Shown one piece after another: positions 10,690 through 23,001 of a DNA stretch of 64,000 nucleotides. The translations under genes were made by a program, and so were the position numbers. The notes under the pieces were generated by a model. It made no database searches. It had not been told where the DNA came from and saw only the letters and a program-made list of their open reading frames with translations. Source of the stretch: Aporrectodea caliginosa (taxonomy: Eukaryota; Annelida; Clitellata; Crassiclitellata; Lumbricidae); assembly GCA_020284085.1 (NCBI GenBank), contig JACEVL010000151.1:228501-292500 (forward strand). The letters are read 5' to 3'. The first letter of the stretch is position 1. Every line of letters starts with the position of its first letter.

Positions 10690-11765
10690 TGCATCGCTTA
10701 TATCGTGAAGTGGTGGTTCGTACTGCTTCACACATAGTGCAGAGTCAGTGGTGGTTCGGACCCTCTGCGCAAAGCGACACGGTTCTTTAGTGTCGTTGGT
10801 TCGGGCAAATTACGGGCGCCCCTGCGTCCAAGACAAGACTAATCAGTGCGCTCCCGAGTGACAGCCGCTCACACGGTCTGCCCAGTGCCGGCTTCCGCTG
10901 ATCTGACGGGGTAGGGCCCATCACGTTGTTGATCGCGAGCCGGTCCGTGGCAGGCTAATCGGGGAAAGACCGATGGTGAGAAATAAATGCTCACAGGTCT
11001 GGATAACTACGGGAAAAGTTCCCCACTGATACCGTTCGGAAAGTACGCGGAGATACCGAGAAATGACAGGTCTGTAACGAAATACGGGGAAGGCGAGACC
11101 CCGGTGGTACGTGTGTTCGGAAAGTACGGGAGAGACCGAGAAATCAGTTAGTGAAAAATCAAAGTCCGATTTCGCGTAAAGTTCGAAGTACGTGAGAGAC
11201 GGGGAAATCAGTTAACGGCGAGTGAAAAATTAAAGTCCGGTTTCCGCGTAAAGTCCGTAGAACGGGGAGAGACGCAGAAACCAGTTAACGGCGAGTGCGT
11301 AAATACGGGGAAAATTCCCCGCTGGCGCGGTTCGACCAAATACGGGGAGGGTGACCCCGTTGGTGACAGATAAATACGGGGGAAAGCTCCCCGCAGTTAC
11401 CGTTCGATAATTGCTGCACACCAGTGTGGTAAAGTACGGGGAAGATGGTGACCCCGTTGATACCGTTCGTAAAACAATTGCGGATCTACCCGCATATTCT
11501 TTTCAACTTGCGGGTCTACCGCACCTTTTCTACTTACGGGACTTACCGAAAAATCTCTATTCGCGGTTTCCCCGCGGATTATCTTTCTTTTGCTAACTAG
11601 CGTCGGTTACAGTTAGGCTATTTCCGCGGTTTCCCCGTGGAATATATATTTCGTTGCGTATTTAGCGTCGGTCTTAGTTACTTCCGCGGTTTCCCCGTGG
11701 AATATCTTTCGTTGCGTACTTACTCCCGCGGTTTCCCCGCGGAAAATCTCTACTTACCGCGGAAC
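10690..11765. repeat. GC-rich block of imperfect hairpin-forming repeats
   Basis: Several short repeat families are interleaved. TACGGGGA..CCCCG mini-hairpins followed by GTTCG recur at about 11010-11470. CAGTTAACGGCGAGTG with AAAGTCCG..TTTC.GCGTAAAG occurs at about 11140-11300. CCGCGGTTTCCCCGYGGA boxes occur at about 11560, 11620, 11685 and 11725. Base composition differs sharply from the AT-rich surroundings. It directly abuts a truncated LINE fragment. Its identity is unknown; an untranslated region or terminal repeat of a mobile element is one possibility. Confidence 0.6.
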
Positions 11766-11774
11766 TAGCCGCCA

Positions 11775-12085
11775 GTGTCAAATGCTTTTGCCAGATCGAA
11801 AAATATGCCTAGGGAATATTCATTATTTTCTATTGCATTCGAGATTCTATCTTGCATAGATAACAAGGACATATATGGGGAGTGACCAGATTGAAAGCCA
11901 TGCTGCGAGGGAAAAAGGATGTCGGTTTTCGTAACAAAGTCATACAGTCTGTTGTACATTATTTTCTCAAATATTTTTGAGAAATAGGGAAGGATAGAAA
12001 TCGGACGATAATTTGTCAGATTGTCTCTTTCGCCTTTTTTATAAATAGGTATTACCTTTGCAGTTTTTAGGGATTGACATTGATA
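11775..12085 (-). pseudogene. LINE-A-family reverse transcriptase fragment
   Basis: The minus-strand translation includes KTAKVIPIYKKGERDNLTNY, FPSQHGFQSGHSPYMSLLSM and FDLAKAFDT. These match the RT fingers and palm of the LINE-A copy at 31433-34698 (KLAKVVPIYK, QHGFQPGHSTYMSL, FLDLAKAFDTVDH). The fragment is truncated on both sides, by an AT microsatellite upstream and by the GC-rich block downstream. Confidence 0.85.
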
Positions 12086-12717
12086 TATATATATATATAC
12101 ATACATTCATAAATACATGTACATATATAGGCTACATACAAACAAACATAGGGCCTACATACATAGGCGACATGATAGGCCTACATATACAGCGTAGCGA
12201 ACGATTACCTGACTGTGAGCTGGATCAGATGCCAGAGGAGAAACTTTGGTCTTGGATGTGGGGATACAAAATTTCGCATCGTTTAATAATAATGATGATT
12301 AATAATAGTAACAATGAAGATAATAGTGATGATAGTGATCATGATGATGATGCTGATGCTCCATGATTGTTTTGAGTCTTGAGGGCTCAAATGAAGGCCA
12401 TTCTCCGAGAAAATAACAACGCGCCTTGTTTCTTCTGGTTAGAAGGTATGCCAATTTGGGGGTAAGGTACCCTGCATTCCAGTAAGTTGGGTATGGGACT
12501 ATGGGCACCCCCTCATACCTACGAAAATTACGCCTATGCCAGGTTCTGGTAGTCATTGATGTATAGCAGAAGGTTTATGTTTTTATTAGTGGTGGGCAAC
12601 GATTAAAAATGTTAATCGAAATTAATCGCATGATTAAAAATTGTAATAACGCGATTAATTTTTAAAGCATGTCACAGTAGATAACAAGTAGCCTACAACT
12701 ACTCTACCGACTCTGAG

Positions 12718-12719
<2 letters not shown>

Positions 12720-12775
<56 letters not shown>

Positions 12776-13036
12776 GACGACTAGAAAGAAGAACAAATAC
12801 GAGGAGCTTCAAACAAGATACCTTTTTACTCCAATCGCGATAGAGACGATGGGACCTTTGGACCAGGAGGGCTGGCTTTCATCAAGGAACTCGGCAGACG
12901 GTTGACCAGAACAACGGAAGATCCACAAGAAACCTTCTTCCTTTTTCAAAAGATCTCTGTTACTGTCCAGCGATTCAACGCTGTCGCATGCCTTGCTACA
13001 ATGGGGCCCTAGAACTCTGATCTTAGATATAATAAC
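12720..13036 (+). pseudogene. Retroelement C-terminal fragment with (TAA)n tail
   Basis: After an (AAT)n tract at 12720-12773, two adjoining frames translate to KYEELQTRYLFTPIAIETMG and then ELGRRLTRTTEDPQETFFLF and SVTVQRFNAVAC, ending at a TAG near 13010. One frameshift lies between them. The same protein block occurs on the minus strand at 55160-55262 and 55455-55703. I know it as a recurrent C-terminal block in invertebrate retroelement proteins but cannot name the clade. The stop is followed by a short untranslated region and the AAT tract. Confidence 0.6.
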
Positions 13037-13438
<402 letters not shown>

Positions 13439-13758
13439 AATATGCGCTATATAAATGCTTGTAGAAAATAAACAGGCGCAAACATGCTGTACTAGGCCTA
13501 CTTGTTTTTACTTTTCAGTTTTTACTTAAAAGTTTAAAGTTTAAACTGAGCTGTTTTATGAAGATTTGTTTTATCGCATTTCTAGAAATAATTGGGTGCA
13601 GTGACAATCGCGTTAACTGCGTTAAAAAATTTAATCGCGTTAATTAATTAACGCATTAATTGCGTTAATAACGCGTTAAATGCCCAGCCCTAGTTTTTAT
13701 TGTAAAATTGTCATATATACGCGTTAAATTGATCCAGTAAACTGTATATATAGCCTAT

Positions 13759-13792
<34 letters not shown>

Positions 13793-14418
13793 ATTATATA
13801 TATATATATAGCGATTTTCTCCAGCGACCGTGTGGCCTCGACCCTGCTAATTTCTCAATGAATTGATCTGGTGAAATCATTCACCACCGCTGTCCGTCTG
13901 AATGGTTGACACGAATATTAAGGTTTCCGTGTGTACGGACCAAACACAGAGAGACACCTTTTAAACGCCTGCCGTCGTTCCTATATTAACTTTCAACTGT
14001 GGTTAAAATTTAATATACGAGCAGCGCTCCTATTGTACAGACGAATAATTACTTAGACCGCATGCAAGACAATCCAAGTTTAATATTGATGTGAACAGCG
14101 AGGGCAGCTGCTACCGTAGTTGCCAACTTGCCAACATGTAGTAGATTTAAGCAGATAACAACCGAATGCTTGGCGTATGAAATGATCGGGTGAGAAATTT
14201 CAACCATTGTGGTCCGTTTGAATGAATGCCACGCCTGTTAAGGTTCCCGTGTTGGCTATCGGCTATGGACCACGGGCAGAAAGACACCTTTTAAACGCTT
14301 GCCATCGCTCTTATATTAATTTCCAACTGCATTTAATCATTAGATCTATGCTGCACACCGTCAACTTTATTGGTACAGTAACGACAGTTGCCAGCATACA
14401 TTAGGGCTTACGGTAAAT

Positions 14419-14626
14419 TGTATTGCATTGTATTGTATTTGATCATTTATAAAGCGCTTCTCACAGCATAAGCCTTTCAGAAGCGCTCCCAGTGCGAGGT
14501 ACTCCAAGGAAAAAGAAAGGTGTTAAGGTGAGAGAAAGAGGTAGAGATGCTACTAGAGAGGATTGTAGAGCGAAGAGAAGGAGGAAGTCGATTCCATAGA
14601 GAGGGACCTATGCACACAAAGGACCT
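14419..14626 (-). mobile_element. Short interspersed element with (ATTGT)n end
   Basis: Insertion of about 208 bp flanked by a 7-bp duplication GGTAAAT (14412-14418 and 14627-14633). One end is a TGTATTGCATTGTATTGTAT simple repeat, and next to it is ATAAAGCGCTTCTCA, a motif typical of the 3' end of several marine-animal retroelements. It occupies the same point of the duplicated segment at which copy 1 carries SINE B. Confidence 0.7.
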
Positions 14627-16304
14627 GGTAAATAACAACGTTTTACGAACAGTGACATTTAGTGCATAGATAAACGCAAATTTAAATGTTCACCTTTTTA
14701 TGTAGCGACCGTAGGCCCTATAGCTTTGACCCTGCTCAACTTTCAATAAATTGATAGCGTGAGATCCTTCAACACGGCTGCCCGTTGAGCGGGTGTCTCA
14801 CCAGTCACCATCTAAGGTCCTCGTGCATACGGACCGTGCTAGAGCGACCGTATGGCCACTTCCCTGCTCGTTTTTCAATTAACTGATCGGGAGAGATTCT
14901 TCGACCACCGCTGCCCGTTTGAATGGGTGCCACGCCGTCTGAGGTCCTCGTGTAGGCCTACTGACCGTGCTATAGCCCAAGATTCAAATATCTGAAAAAA
15001 GCCAACCTCGGTACAAGCACAAGTATACAGCACCCAACCAAGGAAAGCCTATCTGTCCTCGACAGCACATCTACTCTCAAGGGCAGAAAGATTTTCCTTT
15101 CATGAACAGACAGCGTCGCTTTTAGAGACGTCAGTCTGGATAGAGATGTTCAACAGATCGAAAGTGGCCACAACAGGTGTTTTACCTATAAAACACGGCA
15201 ACGGCCGTTGACATAAACCAGAGGAAGTCTAGGGCGCCACTGTGTCGCAGAAAGTGATGGTGGTCAATCCCTTCCTCCCTTTCCCTTCTCCCTCTCCTCT
15301 CCCTCTCTCCTCTTACCAGTGCTTAAAGTGTAAAAACAGAAGTGCCAGGACGCCACTTACCTTTCCCCCTCCTCCCACCTATCCCTTTCCCCCACCCCCT
15401 CTCCCCAACTTTCCCTCCTTACTTCCGTCCCCTTCCCCGTCCCTCTCCTCAACCCCTCTCCCTCTAATCAGATGTGCAAATATAAAAATTTTCTGGGGTG
15501 CTCATATTGCAAGCGCCGAAGGCGCGAGGAGGCGAGTGCTGAAGGCACGAAGCCTATAGGCCTAACGCCTATGGAGTGTGAGGGAGCGTCTTAAGCTCCC
15601 TCAACGGGGTCTGGGGCGGAGCCCCAGAAGCCAGCGCATTTGTAGCTGTTGATATCAAATGGAACACGTTTTAGGCCCTTATTTTCCAGTTGTTTCTTAA
15701 CGACAAAATCATAAAAACTTCAAAGGTTTTCAGATTCCCAGACAGCACAACAAGTTCAGAGTTTTATTTTGAAAGAAACAGATATCGTCTTTTCTTTTCT
15801 CCTTTCGGGTCTTTCAGAAGTGTCTAGTTGATATTTGCAGTCAGAATCCATTTCAAAAATAATTTTTTTCGGTTTTTATAAATTGGCTAAGAATTTTTTT
15901 CAGTGGTATAGCCGATCGATGCTGCTCCCTTAATTGTTAGCAGGTATTCTCAGTAGGCCTATGCTTTGCAATCCTGTGGCAGACATAGTTTTCCTCAGGT
16001 GACTTCTTGTGAGACGAAAAGCCTTGAAAATTCTCCTTCTGCAGAACAAGCTCTGACTGGTAGGGAAAGGGCATCGTCATGCAGAGCTGGCGGAATTTTG
16101 TATTACGAAACAATTCACCTAATTCTAATCTGCAATTTTCAGAGGATCGATCAGAACGCAACCCTGTAGGCTAGGGGCATAGCTGTGAAACTTTATATCT
16201 CGTATGTTATTTTTCAAGTCATTTAACTTGATACGTTGATTCAGTTATGAAACAGTCAAGAAAAGACTCACAGAGGATGTAAGTCATAGACATCCATTAC
16301 ACAC

Positions 16305-17044
16305 TAGTCCCCGTAGTCGCTAACAGAAGCGTTAGCGACTGACTTGGAGAGTTAGCGACTGACTTAGCGACTGACTTGACCAAGTAACTTGCTTTATCGA
16401 CTGACTAAGTCGCTTAGGCTTATCGACCGACTTAACGACTTGATATCGACTTCTCGAGTAATCAAGTACCGGTACGTCTATTAGTTACCTAACAATAAAA
16501 TGCATTTTACGGCTTACTGTAAAGTCAAGTTTCGCTGCACGTCATTGTTTGTGGCCAATAAAGCGGTGGTACATGTAAATTAATATCAAATATTTGCCTA
16601 TGCACCCACCAAGTGAAAATATCAAACCATTATCGCGTTATATTCAAATCAGATAAGAAACTAAAGCATGCAGCATTCAAGTCTGCCTATAATATAGTAC
16701 GCCTATTGTAGGTACATGTATGTCTCACCCAGACTTACCAGTAGTTCGCCAAAATGGGCCCAAACACCGGATTTCTCTTGAAAGCGCAAATGGACGCTTA
16801 TTTTCCCTAATTTCACAAACATATTATCAATTTTTCCGGCATCATCTTTAGTTGTACCGTGTTAAAAACACTGAAACCAGCGTATTTTCAACGCAACGTT
16901 TGCTTCGAAGGGACGCCATTTTCAATTAAAGAAGTGCGCCACGTTAGACAACGTGACAGAAAAATCTGACTGTTCAGTCTGTTGATATATAGCATCGACG
17001 TATATTAGGCTTCGATGGTTGATAGTAAGTCTAAATCATAGACT

Positions 17045-17124
<80 letters not shown>

Positions 17125-17392
17125 CTAAATATGGATTCCTTGGAAGTTAGTGCATCTAGTAAAGTAAGTAAGTAGTACTAGGTTGGCAGTAAGGTAGTAA
17201 ATAGATAACTGCTGATATATTAAGTAGACAAAGTCGATAGCAGTCGATAGCTTAGCGACTGACTTCGACTTGAGGGCTTAGCGGCGGCGGCGGCGGTGAC
17301 TTGGTCCAGTCGATAGCCTTAGCGACTGACTTCGACTTGAGGGCTTAGCGACTGGCGGCGGCGGCGGCGGATGGCGGCGGCGCCGGGGACTA
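16305..17392. mobile_element. hAT-type nonautonomous element
   Basis: Ends are TAGTCCCCG and CGGGGACTA, with a perfect 8-bp target duplication TTACACAC at 16297-16304 and 17393-17400. Subterminal DNA on both sides consists of variants of TTAGCGACTGACTT. An (AT)n run occupies 17048-17120 and CGG-rich runs lie near the right end (17281-17295, 17355-17385). There is no transposase frame. Confidence 0.88.
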
Positions 17393-17534
17393 TTACACAC
17401 ATACATACTTAAGTAAGGAATGAGTTGGAGAAACAAGTTACACTCGCACGGTAGAAAACATTAAGAAATCAAAATGACAATACGAAATTTGATTGGAATC
17501 TTAAAAATTCAATGATGTTGATAATAACGCAGAG

Positions 17535-18142
17535 GGGCGCCGTAACAAAACGGCGCAGAAGAAAACGGCGCAGACATAACGGCGCAGACAAAACGGCGCA
17601 GACAGAACGGCGCAATTCAAAGTACCCCGACAAAACGGCGCAGACAATACGGCGCAGTACAAAGATTATGATACCCGAGCAGTACAAATATTTATGATAA
17701 CCGTTTAGTGATTGTTAGCGAATTAGCGATCCAAAAGTGCCGCCAGACGTGATTAGCTGAGTTCTACCATAGACCCGCTCGATTGAAATGTAATTAAGGC
17801 CCAATTATAAAGACGACTTTCTAACAGTTATTTGCACAACGTCTACATTTAGACTTGCTTTTTATGCCATCCTATGAACTATAAGACTTGTTGAAGTTAC
17901 TTAGTTACTTCTTTATATAGTGGATATTTTAGTATATTTTTATGCTTCTACTATTATGACAACGTATGAACTACGAACTATAGGCTACATGTAAGACTTG
18001 ATGAAGTTTCTCAGTTATTTCTAGTATATATTTTATTTTAAAATTTTGCTGCTTCTAGTATTAAACTACTATAAACTATTGTTCATTAGTTCAGTTTTGC
18101 GCCGTTATGTCTGCGCCGTTTTGTCCTGCGCCGTTTTGTCGG
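17535..18142. mobile_element. Foldback-like element with 14-bp end repeats
   Basis: The left end has about seven units of ACGGCGCAGACAAA-like sequence (CGGCGCAG starts at 17551, 17566, 17580, 17594, 17608, 17636, 17650). The right end (18098-18142) has the same units inverted (GCGCCGTTTTGTC). The R3 copy at 47.15 kb shows the uninterrupted site AGAG-GAATTAC near 47155, so this is a genuine insertion of about 607 bp. No clear target duplication was seen. There is no long frame. Confidence 0.85.
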
Positions 18143-18259
18143 AATTACTATGTTGCATGGACGCTCCATGGACGGCGTGCAGGTTGTGCTGGCCTAATAA
18201 GTGGCAGAACGGCGTTCAGCCTTGAAAATACGTGCCTGGACGCCGCCCATGACCGTCCA

Positions 18260-18400
18260 TTCACACTTTAAGCCCTGTATGTGTGTACATGTGTGCCTGT
18301 ATGTGTTTGTGCACGTGCCTGTACATAAGTGTTTGTGTTTGTGTGTGTATGTGTCATGTGTGCATTTATGTGCGTGTGTGACTAAGAACAAAATGAACAT
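18260..18400. repeat. TG/TATG-rich simple repeat
   Basis: Imperfect TGTGTATG/TGTTTGTG tract. Open frames on both strands here are repeat artefacts. Confidence 0.85.
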
Positions 18401-18832
18401 TTGTCAGAGTGGCAGCTGGGTTTAGGTCCCAGGCCAGAAGACATGTAAACACTATATCATTTCGTCTATATGTATAATATAGATATAATATAAAGATAAG
18501 TTTGTATGGAAAGGAATGGAATTTTCTGTTTTCGCTTGTTTGGAAAGGAATGGAATTTTCTTTAACTAATCATAAGCTTAAGAAGGTGAGACTTCGTTCT
18601 TTCCTGCTTTTTCGACGTCTCACTATATGAGTTGCCCGAAACGGATTCTAATTTAAACTAAGAACTTCTGTGGCTCCAATGCTTAACCTCAATAATACTT
18701 AAGGCATCATAGCCGCTATACTATGGCCGCAAAATCATTGTACAAGCCAAATTCCAGTGTGAGTCCAGCATTCATACATAGTGTACGCACATACAATGTA
18801 GTATACTTTACCTCTTAGGAACACGTCAGACT

Positions 18833-18912
18833 GATGAACTGGTAGAGTAATTAGACCGGATAGTCAGAATTTAACATCTCAACAACGTCTACTTACATTT
18901 ATCGCTGTTGTT

Positions 18913-18980
<68 letters not shown>

Positions 18981-19270
18981 CGTGTGTGTGTGTGTGCGTG
19001 CGTGTGTGTGTGACTAAGCAAAACCGAACGCATCCATCACAGGCCAACTGCGACGTAGTTTATGTTGTACGTTAAACGTTTCTTCGGCTGCCAGTCGCTC
19101 ACGTCTAAATGTAATTCACCCTCTGAGCGCCTCTGCTTTCTTCTCCCTCTCTTCAAACCCCCCTCTCTCTAGTTGTATATATGGGCCTATATATATCATT
19201 GTACAAGCCAATATATATATATATATTTGTATGTCTATGAGTGTGTTTGTGGATGTGTATCCGGCTATGT
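18833..19270 (+). repeat. Local duplication, copy 1, with long (TG)n
   Basis: It matches 20063-20670, for example GATGAACTGGTAGAGTAATT, CTGCGACG, CGTTAAACGTTTCTTCG and CTCTGCTTTCTTCTCCCTC. This copy has about 100 bases of TG repeat (18914-19012) and only one ACCGAACGCATCCATCA unit. The other copy has a short TG run and about ten such units. Confidence 0.85.
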
Positions 19271-20062
19271 GTGACTGCCAGGCCCGGATCTACAGTTTTG
19301 GGGGCCCTGTGCTGATCGAATGACGGGGCCCCTTACAATTTTAATAAGCAAGGCAGACACACAATAACCCGACACATAATGTGTTATACTTTACAGCACA
19401 TCAGAAGTAGATAGGACAATTGTCACGAGCTCACGACTCACGCACTGACATGGAAAGAACATAGTTTGTCAAAGAACAATATTCTGTATAAACCATTACT
19501 ACCTTACTGTGCCACAGTGCTAGAGTGTATACTATTAAATACAGATGCTCATACATACATACAAACATACATGTACATACATTCATACATATTATAATAC
19601 ACACAGACATAGATACATTCATACACACATAACACACACACATACATACAAATAAATGCACATATGCATGCTTACATACATGAATACATGCATGCATACA
19701 TACACTCTAACACAGATGCATACATACACCTATATTATAACTGACTAGGCCTACATAGAAAGTAGCCGAAAGTACCTTTTACGAAGACGTCAGACGGACG
19801 AACAAATCGAAGAAACTGATCAGATAACGTCTCAACAACCGGTGCTTATATAGCTACAGAGTGTGTCGTGTATTTGTGAGTGTATGTGCATTTGTATGTG
19901 TACATGTAGGTGTGTAGTGCTGTGTACTACTGTGTACATGTGTGTATGAGTCTATGATTGTGGGTGTGCATATGTGTTTGTATGTATACATGTGTCTGGG
20001 GTTTTACCTCTGGAGGGGCTTGTCGGTGACTAAGAACAAAAATTAATGAACATTTGTCAGCG
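19271..20062. repeat. CATA/TGTG simple repeats and unassigned DNA
   Basis: ATACATAC-type repeat at about 19545-19740 and a TGTATGTG tract at about 19860-20000. A diverged third copy of the neighbouring duplication may lie at 19790-19860. At 19287 CAGGCCCGGATCTACAG resembles a hAT end, but no partner end was found. Confidence 0.6.
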
Positions 20063-20670
20063 GATGAACTGGTAGAGTAATTGGACTGGATAGTCAGAAT
20101 TATTTATCGCCTCAACAACATCTGCTTACATTTTTATCGCTGTTGTTTATGCGCGCGTGTGTGTGACTAAGCGAAACCGAACCCATCCATCATAGGCAAA
20201 AAACGGAACCCATCCATCATAGGCAAAAAACCGAACCCATCCATCATCGGCAAAAAACCGAACCCATCCATCATCGGCAAAAAACCGAACCCATCCATCA
20301 TCGGCAAAAAACCGAACCCATGCATCATAGGCAAAAACCGAACCCATCCATCATAGGCAAAAAACCGAACCGATCCATCATAGGCAAAAAACCGAACCCA
20401 TCCATCATAGGCAAAAAACCGAACCCATCCACCATAGGCCAACTGCGACGGTGTTTATGTTGCGCGTTAAACGTTTCTTCGCCTGCCAGTCCCTCACGTC
20501 CTAAAAATTAATGTAATCCACCCTCTGAGCTCCTCTGCTTTCTTCTCCCTCCCTTCAACCCTCCATCTCTCTAGTTTTATATATGGGCCTATATAATTAT
20601 ATATATAATATATATGTGTAATGTATATTTGTGTGTTTATGAGTGTGTTGTGGATGTGTAGGTTATATGT
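20063..20670 (+). repeat. Local duplication, copy 2
   Basis: Paralogue of 18833-19270 containing the expanded 27-bp minisatellite at 20168-20440. Confidence 0.85.
20168..20440 (+). repeat. 27-bp minisatellite
   Basis: About ten units of AACCCATCCATCATAGGC plus AAAAAACCG, spaced 27 bases (for example 20181 and 20208). Because 27 is a multiple of three, the minus strand reads as a repeated nine-residue peptide (FFADDGWVR-like). This is not evidence of a gene. Confidence 0.95.
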
Positions 20671-20816
20671 GACTGCCAACTCAGTCAACTCGTGCCGAAA
20701 ACAACGACTCTGAGAGAAAATTGCAAATCATCGTGATAAGTTTGTATATTATACTGTTTTAAACGACCAACTTATGAAGCAGTTAATGCTTTCTAAAAGT
20801 CTTATAAGCCCAAGAA

Positions 20817-21735
20817 CAGGGCCGTAAATCCTGGGGAGGGAAAGGAGGGAATTCCCTTCCCACTTTTAAGCCTGGGGAGGGAACGTGAAGGAATTCCATC
20901 CCCACAAATTTTTCTAAGCTGTGCAAGTCTTGTATGATGATTTATTGCGGGAAGAAACCTTACTCTGTAAGCTTGAAAGCTATAACAGGTGTGAATGTGG
21001 CTGCTGAAAGATTGATATCCTTCTTAATCCAAATCTGGCAGACTTATATTGTGACAAGCGGTCAAAGCGCAACGCATCATATCCTACAAGACAGGGCAGA
21101 GAGTGTTCGGAGACAGGACGACAAATTATGAAGACAGCTGTGATATATATATATATATATATAAATGTGAAATTCTGTTTAGACTGCATTTCACATTTAT
21201 AAACAATTGGCCATAGGCCCAAAGCCTAAATCTGTACATCAGAAAAATTGACAAACAGCATTATGCGTGTAAATTTTATTTTCTTCCACAAAGAAATCCG
21301 TATTGGTCGCAGTTTGTACTTGTAATCTCAATCGCAGTCGCACTCTCGAGATTTCTTCAGCGCCAATTACACAAAAGGTATGTCGCAGAACCAGCTTATT
21401 CACATGCGCTCAGTCAAAACAAAACACATATAAGCAACATCGATAGGCAGGGGGATCGAGATCCACCAGTGGTGGTAAAAATAAAAAAATATTGCTATAC
21501 AGTATAGGCCCTATCGGAATAATGTATAATTTTATCCGCTTTTGGTCTGTGCTTGGCTGAGGTTGGCGGACACAACTTTTAAACACTTTACGGGCCACTG
21601 CATGGAGAGCGAGACCCAGACAGACAAAACGTGTGTGTGTGTGTGTGGGCGTGTGTGGGCGTGTGTGGGGAAGTACACACACTTCCGAAGGGGCAATTTT
21701 CCCTCCCCACTTGTCGAAACAGATTTACGGCCCTT
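20817..21735. mobile_element. hAT-type nonautonomous element
   Basis: Starts CAGGGCCGTAAATC and ends GATTTACGGCCCTT. It is flanked by a perfect 8-bp target duplication CCCAAGAA (20809-20816 and 21736-21743). The last base is T instead of the expected G. GGGGAGGGAA/TTCCCTCCCC stems lie just inside both ends. It is 919 bp with no transposase. Confidence 0.88.
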
Positions 21736-21744
21736 CCCAAGAAA

Positions 21745-22840
21745 CATTCTTCATATTGTACTTTCTAAGAATTGTTTCCCTTCACAGGGACTGTTGACTC
21801 TATGAAGGGAATTCTTTCCTTTGTCCATCAAAACTGCCAAAAATTATAGCTAATAGCCCAATTAGCCCCAATATAACAAACATACAAAGAGCCGGACATT
21901 TTCCACTCTTTGCCTGCCGGACAGAGGACACGAGGCCAAAAAGGAGGACATTCCTCCTTTTGCCCGACGTCTGGTATGCTTAAAAGTCTTATAATAATCG
22001 GCGTTCTTTCTCCACCTCCCTTCCACATCTTACGACCACGGAACTATACCACCACTGGTATACGTGAAACCAGTCCTCTCCTCTCTGAGTTCCTCGAACA
22101 GGGAAAGGGAAGTCTTATGTGACTGGTCTCTGAGTCCTTCCTTCCCAAGCACATGCACATCGGGCAGTGCATCTTCCGACTATCACGCATATCTCCATCT
22201 ACTTCCGTGCATAGCCTGCACTTCTGTATCACATGTATATCTATCACGTTATACAACTTCAGAAGTTAAGTTCTCGTATAAAGACTTTGGATCACTAAAC
22301 TCTGCTTCATCTTCTGCCACACGTTTCCCCCACATGGTCTTTTGGCATAATGCTATTGCTTTAACATTTGTAGTTTGTATATGACGATTTCTAAATCGTA
22401 GATTACATTACTAAATGAACAACAATTGCGTAAAAGAGCCATAAATGCTGTCTGAATATCACATGCTCTTTTGTTAAATATAGGACTACATGTACACTTT
22501 GTCACTTGCTCTGGTATGACACAGGCCAGCCAGATTGAATGGTTGTAACCTGAGGCCACTTTGCAGTCTTCTATTGGAGAGAGACATGTATTGGTCTATG
22601 GCAAGTGCTGGTGGGCTAAGAGCTCACTCCCATAGTGTATTCTTTCCAGCTGCTCCGGGTGACATCAGCGCCTCTCTTCAGCAAGACAAAGAAAGCTCCG
22701 TCTAATTTGGATGCAGAAGATCGTTCGTAATGCACATTCCCATCCATCATGTGCAATTTTGTCATTTTTTCTCATTTGCTCTTTTGTCAGTTCCTCTTTT
22801 TACAGAGATAATTTTATAATAATAATAGTGATAATGATTA
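21745..22840. other. Unassigned intergenic DNA
   Basis: Several short frames overlap on both strands (for example 22064-22384), but none resembles a known family and none has a supporting context. No inverted ends were recognised. Confidence 0.4.
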
Positions 22841-22847
22841 TGAAGAT

Positions 22848-22915
22848 GAAAGATGATGATGATGATGACGATGATGATTATGATGATGATGATGATGATA
22901 ATAATAATAATAATA

Positions 22916-22998
<83 letters not shown>
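22848..22998. repeat. (GAT)n and (AAT)n microsatellite
   Basis: A GATGATGAT tract runs directly into a long AAT tract. The long homopolymer-like peptides in all frames are artefacts. Confidence 0.95.

Positions 22999-22999
<1 letters not shown>

Positions 23000-23001
<2 letters not shown>

Larger units (their letters stand above)
15190..18260 (+). repeat. Dispersed repeat R3, copy 1 (with two insertions)
   Basis: It aligns with 45510-47290. Shared words include CAGTGCTTAAAGTGTAAAAA, AGGCCTAACG, GAGGGAGCGTC, TCTGGGGC..GCCCCAGAAGCC, TTTTATTTTGAAAGAAACAG, CACAGTTTTCCTCAGGTGAC-like DNA and GGCAGAACGGCG. Copy 1 carries a hAT element (16305-17392) and a foldback element (17535-18142) that copy 2 lacks. 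The open frame at 15242-15559 is a CT-rich low-complexity tract. Confidence 0.75.

Noticed and set aside
10690..11765. rRNA or 5S cluster
   Set aside because: GC-rich and repeated, but no recognisable rRNA conserved stretch.
20147..20442. Repetitive nine-residue protein (FFADDGWVR)
   Set aside because: 27-bp minisatellite keeps frame by chance; the paralogous locus has one unit and no ORF.
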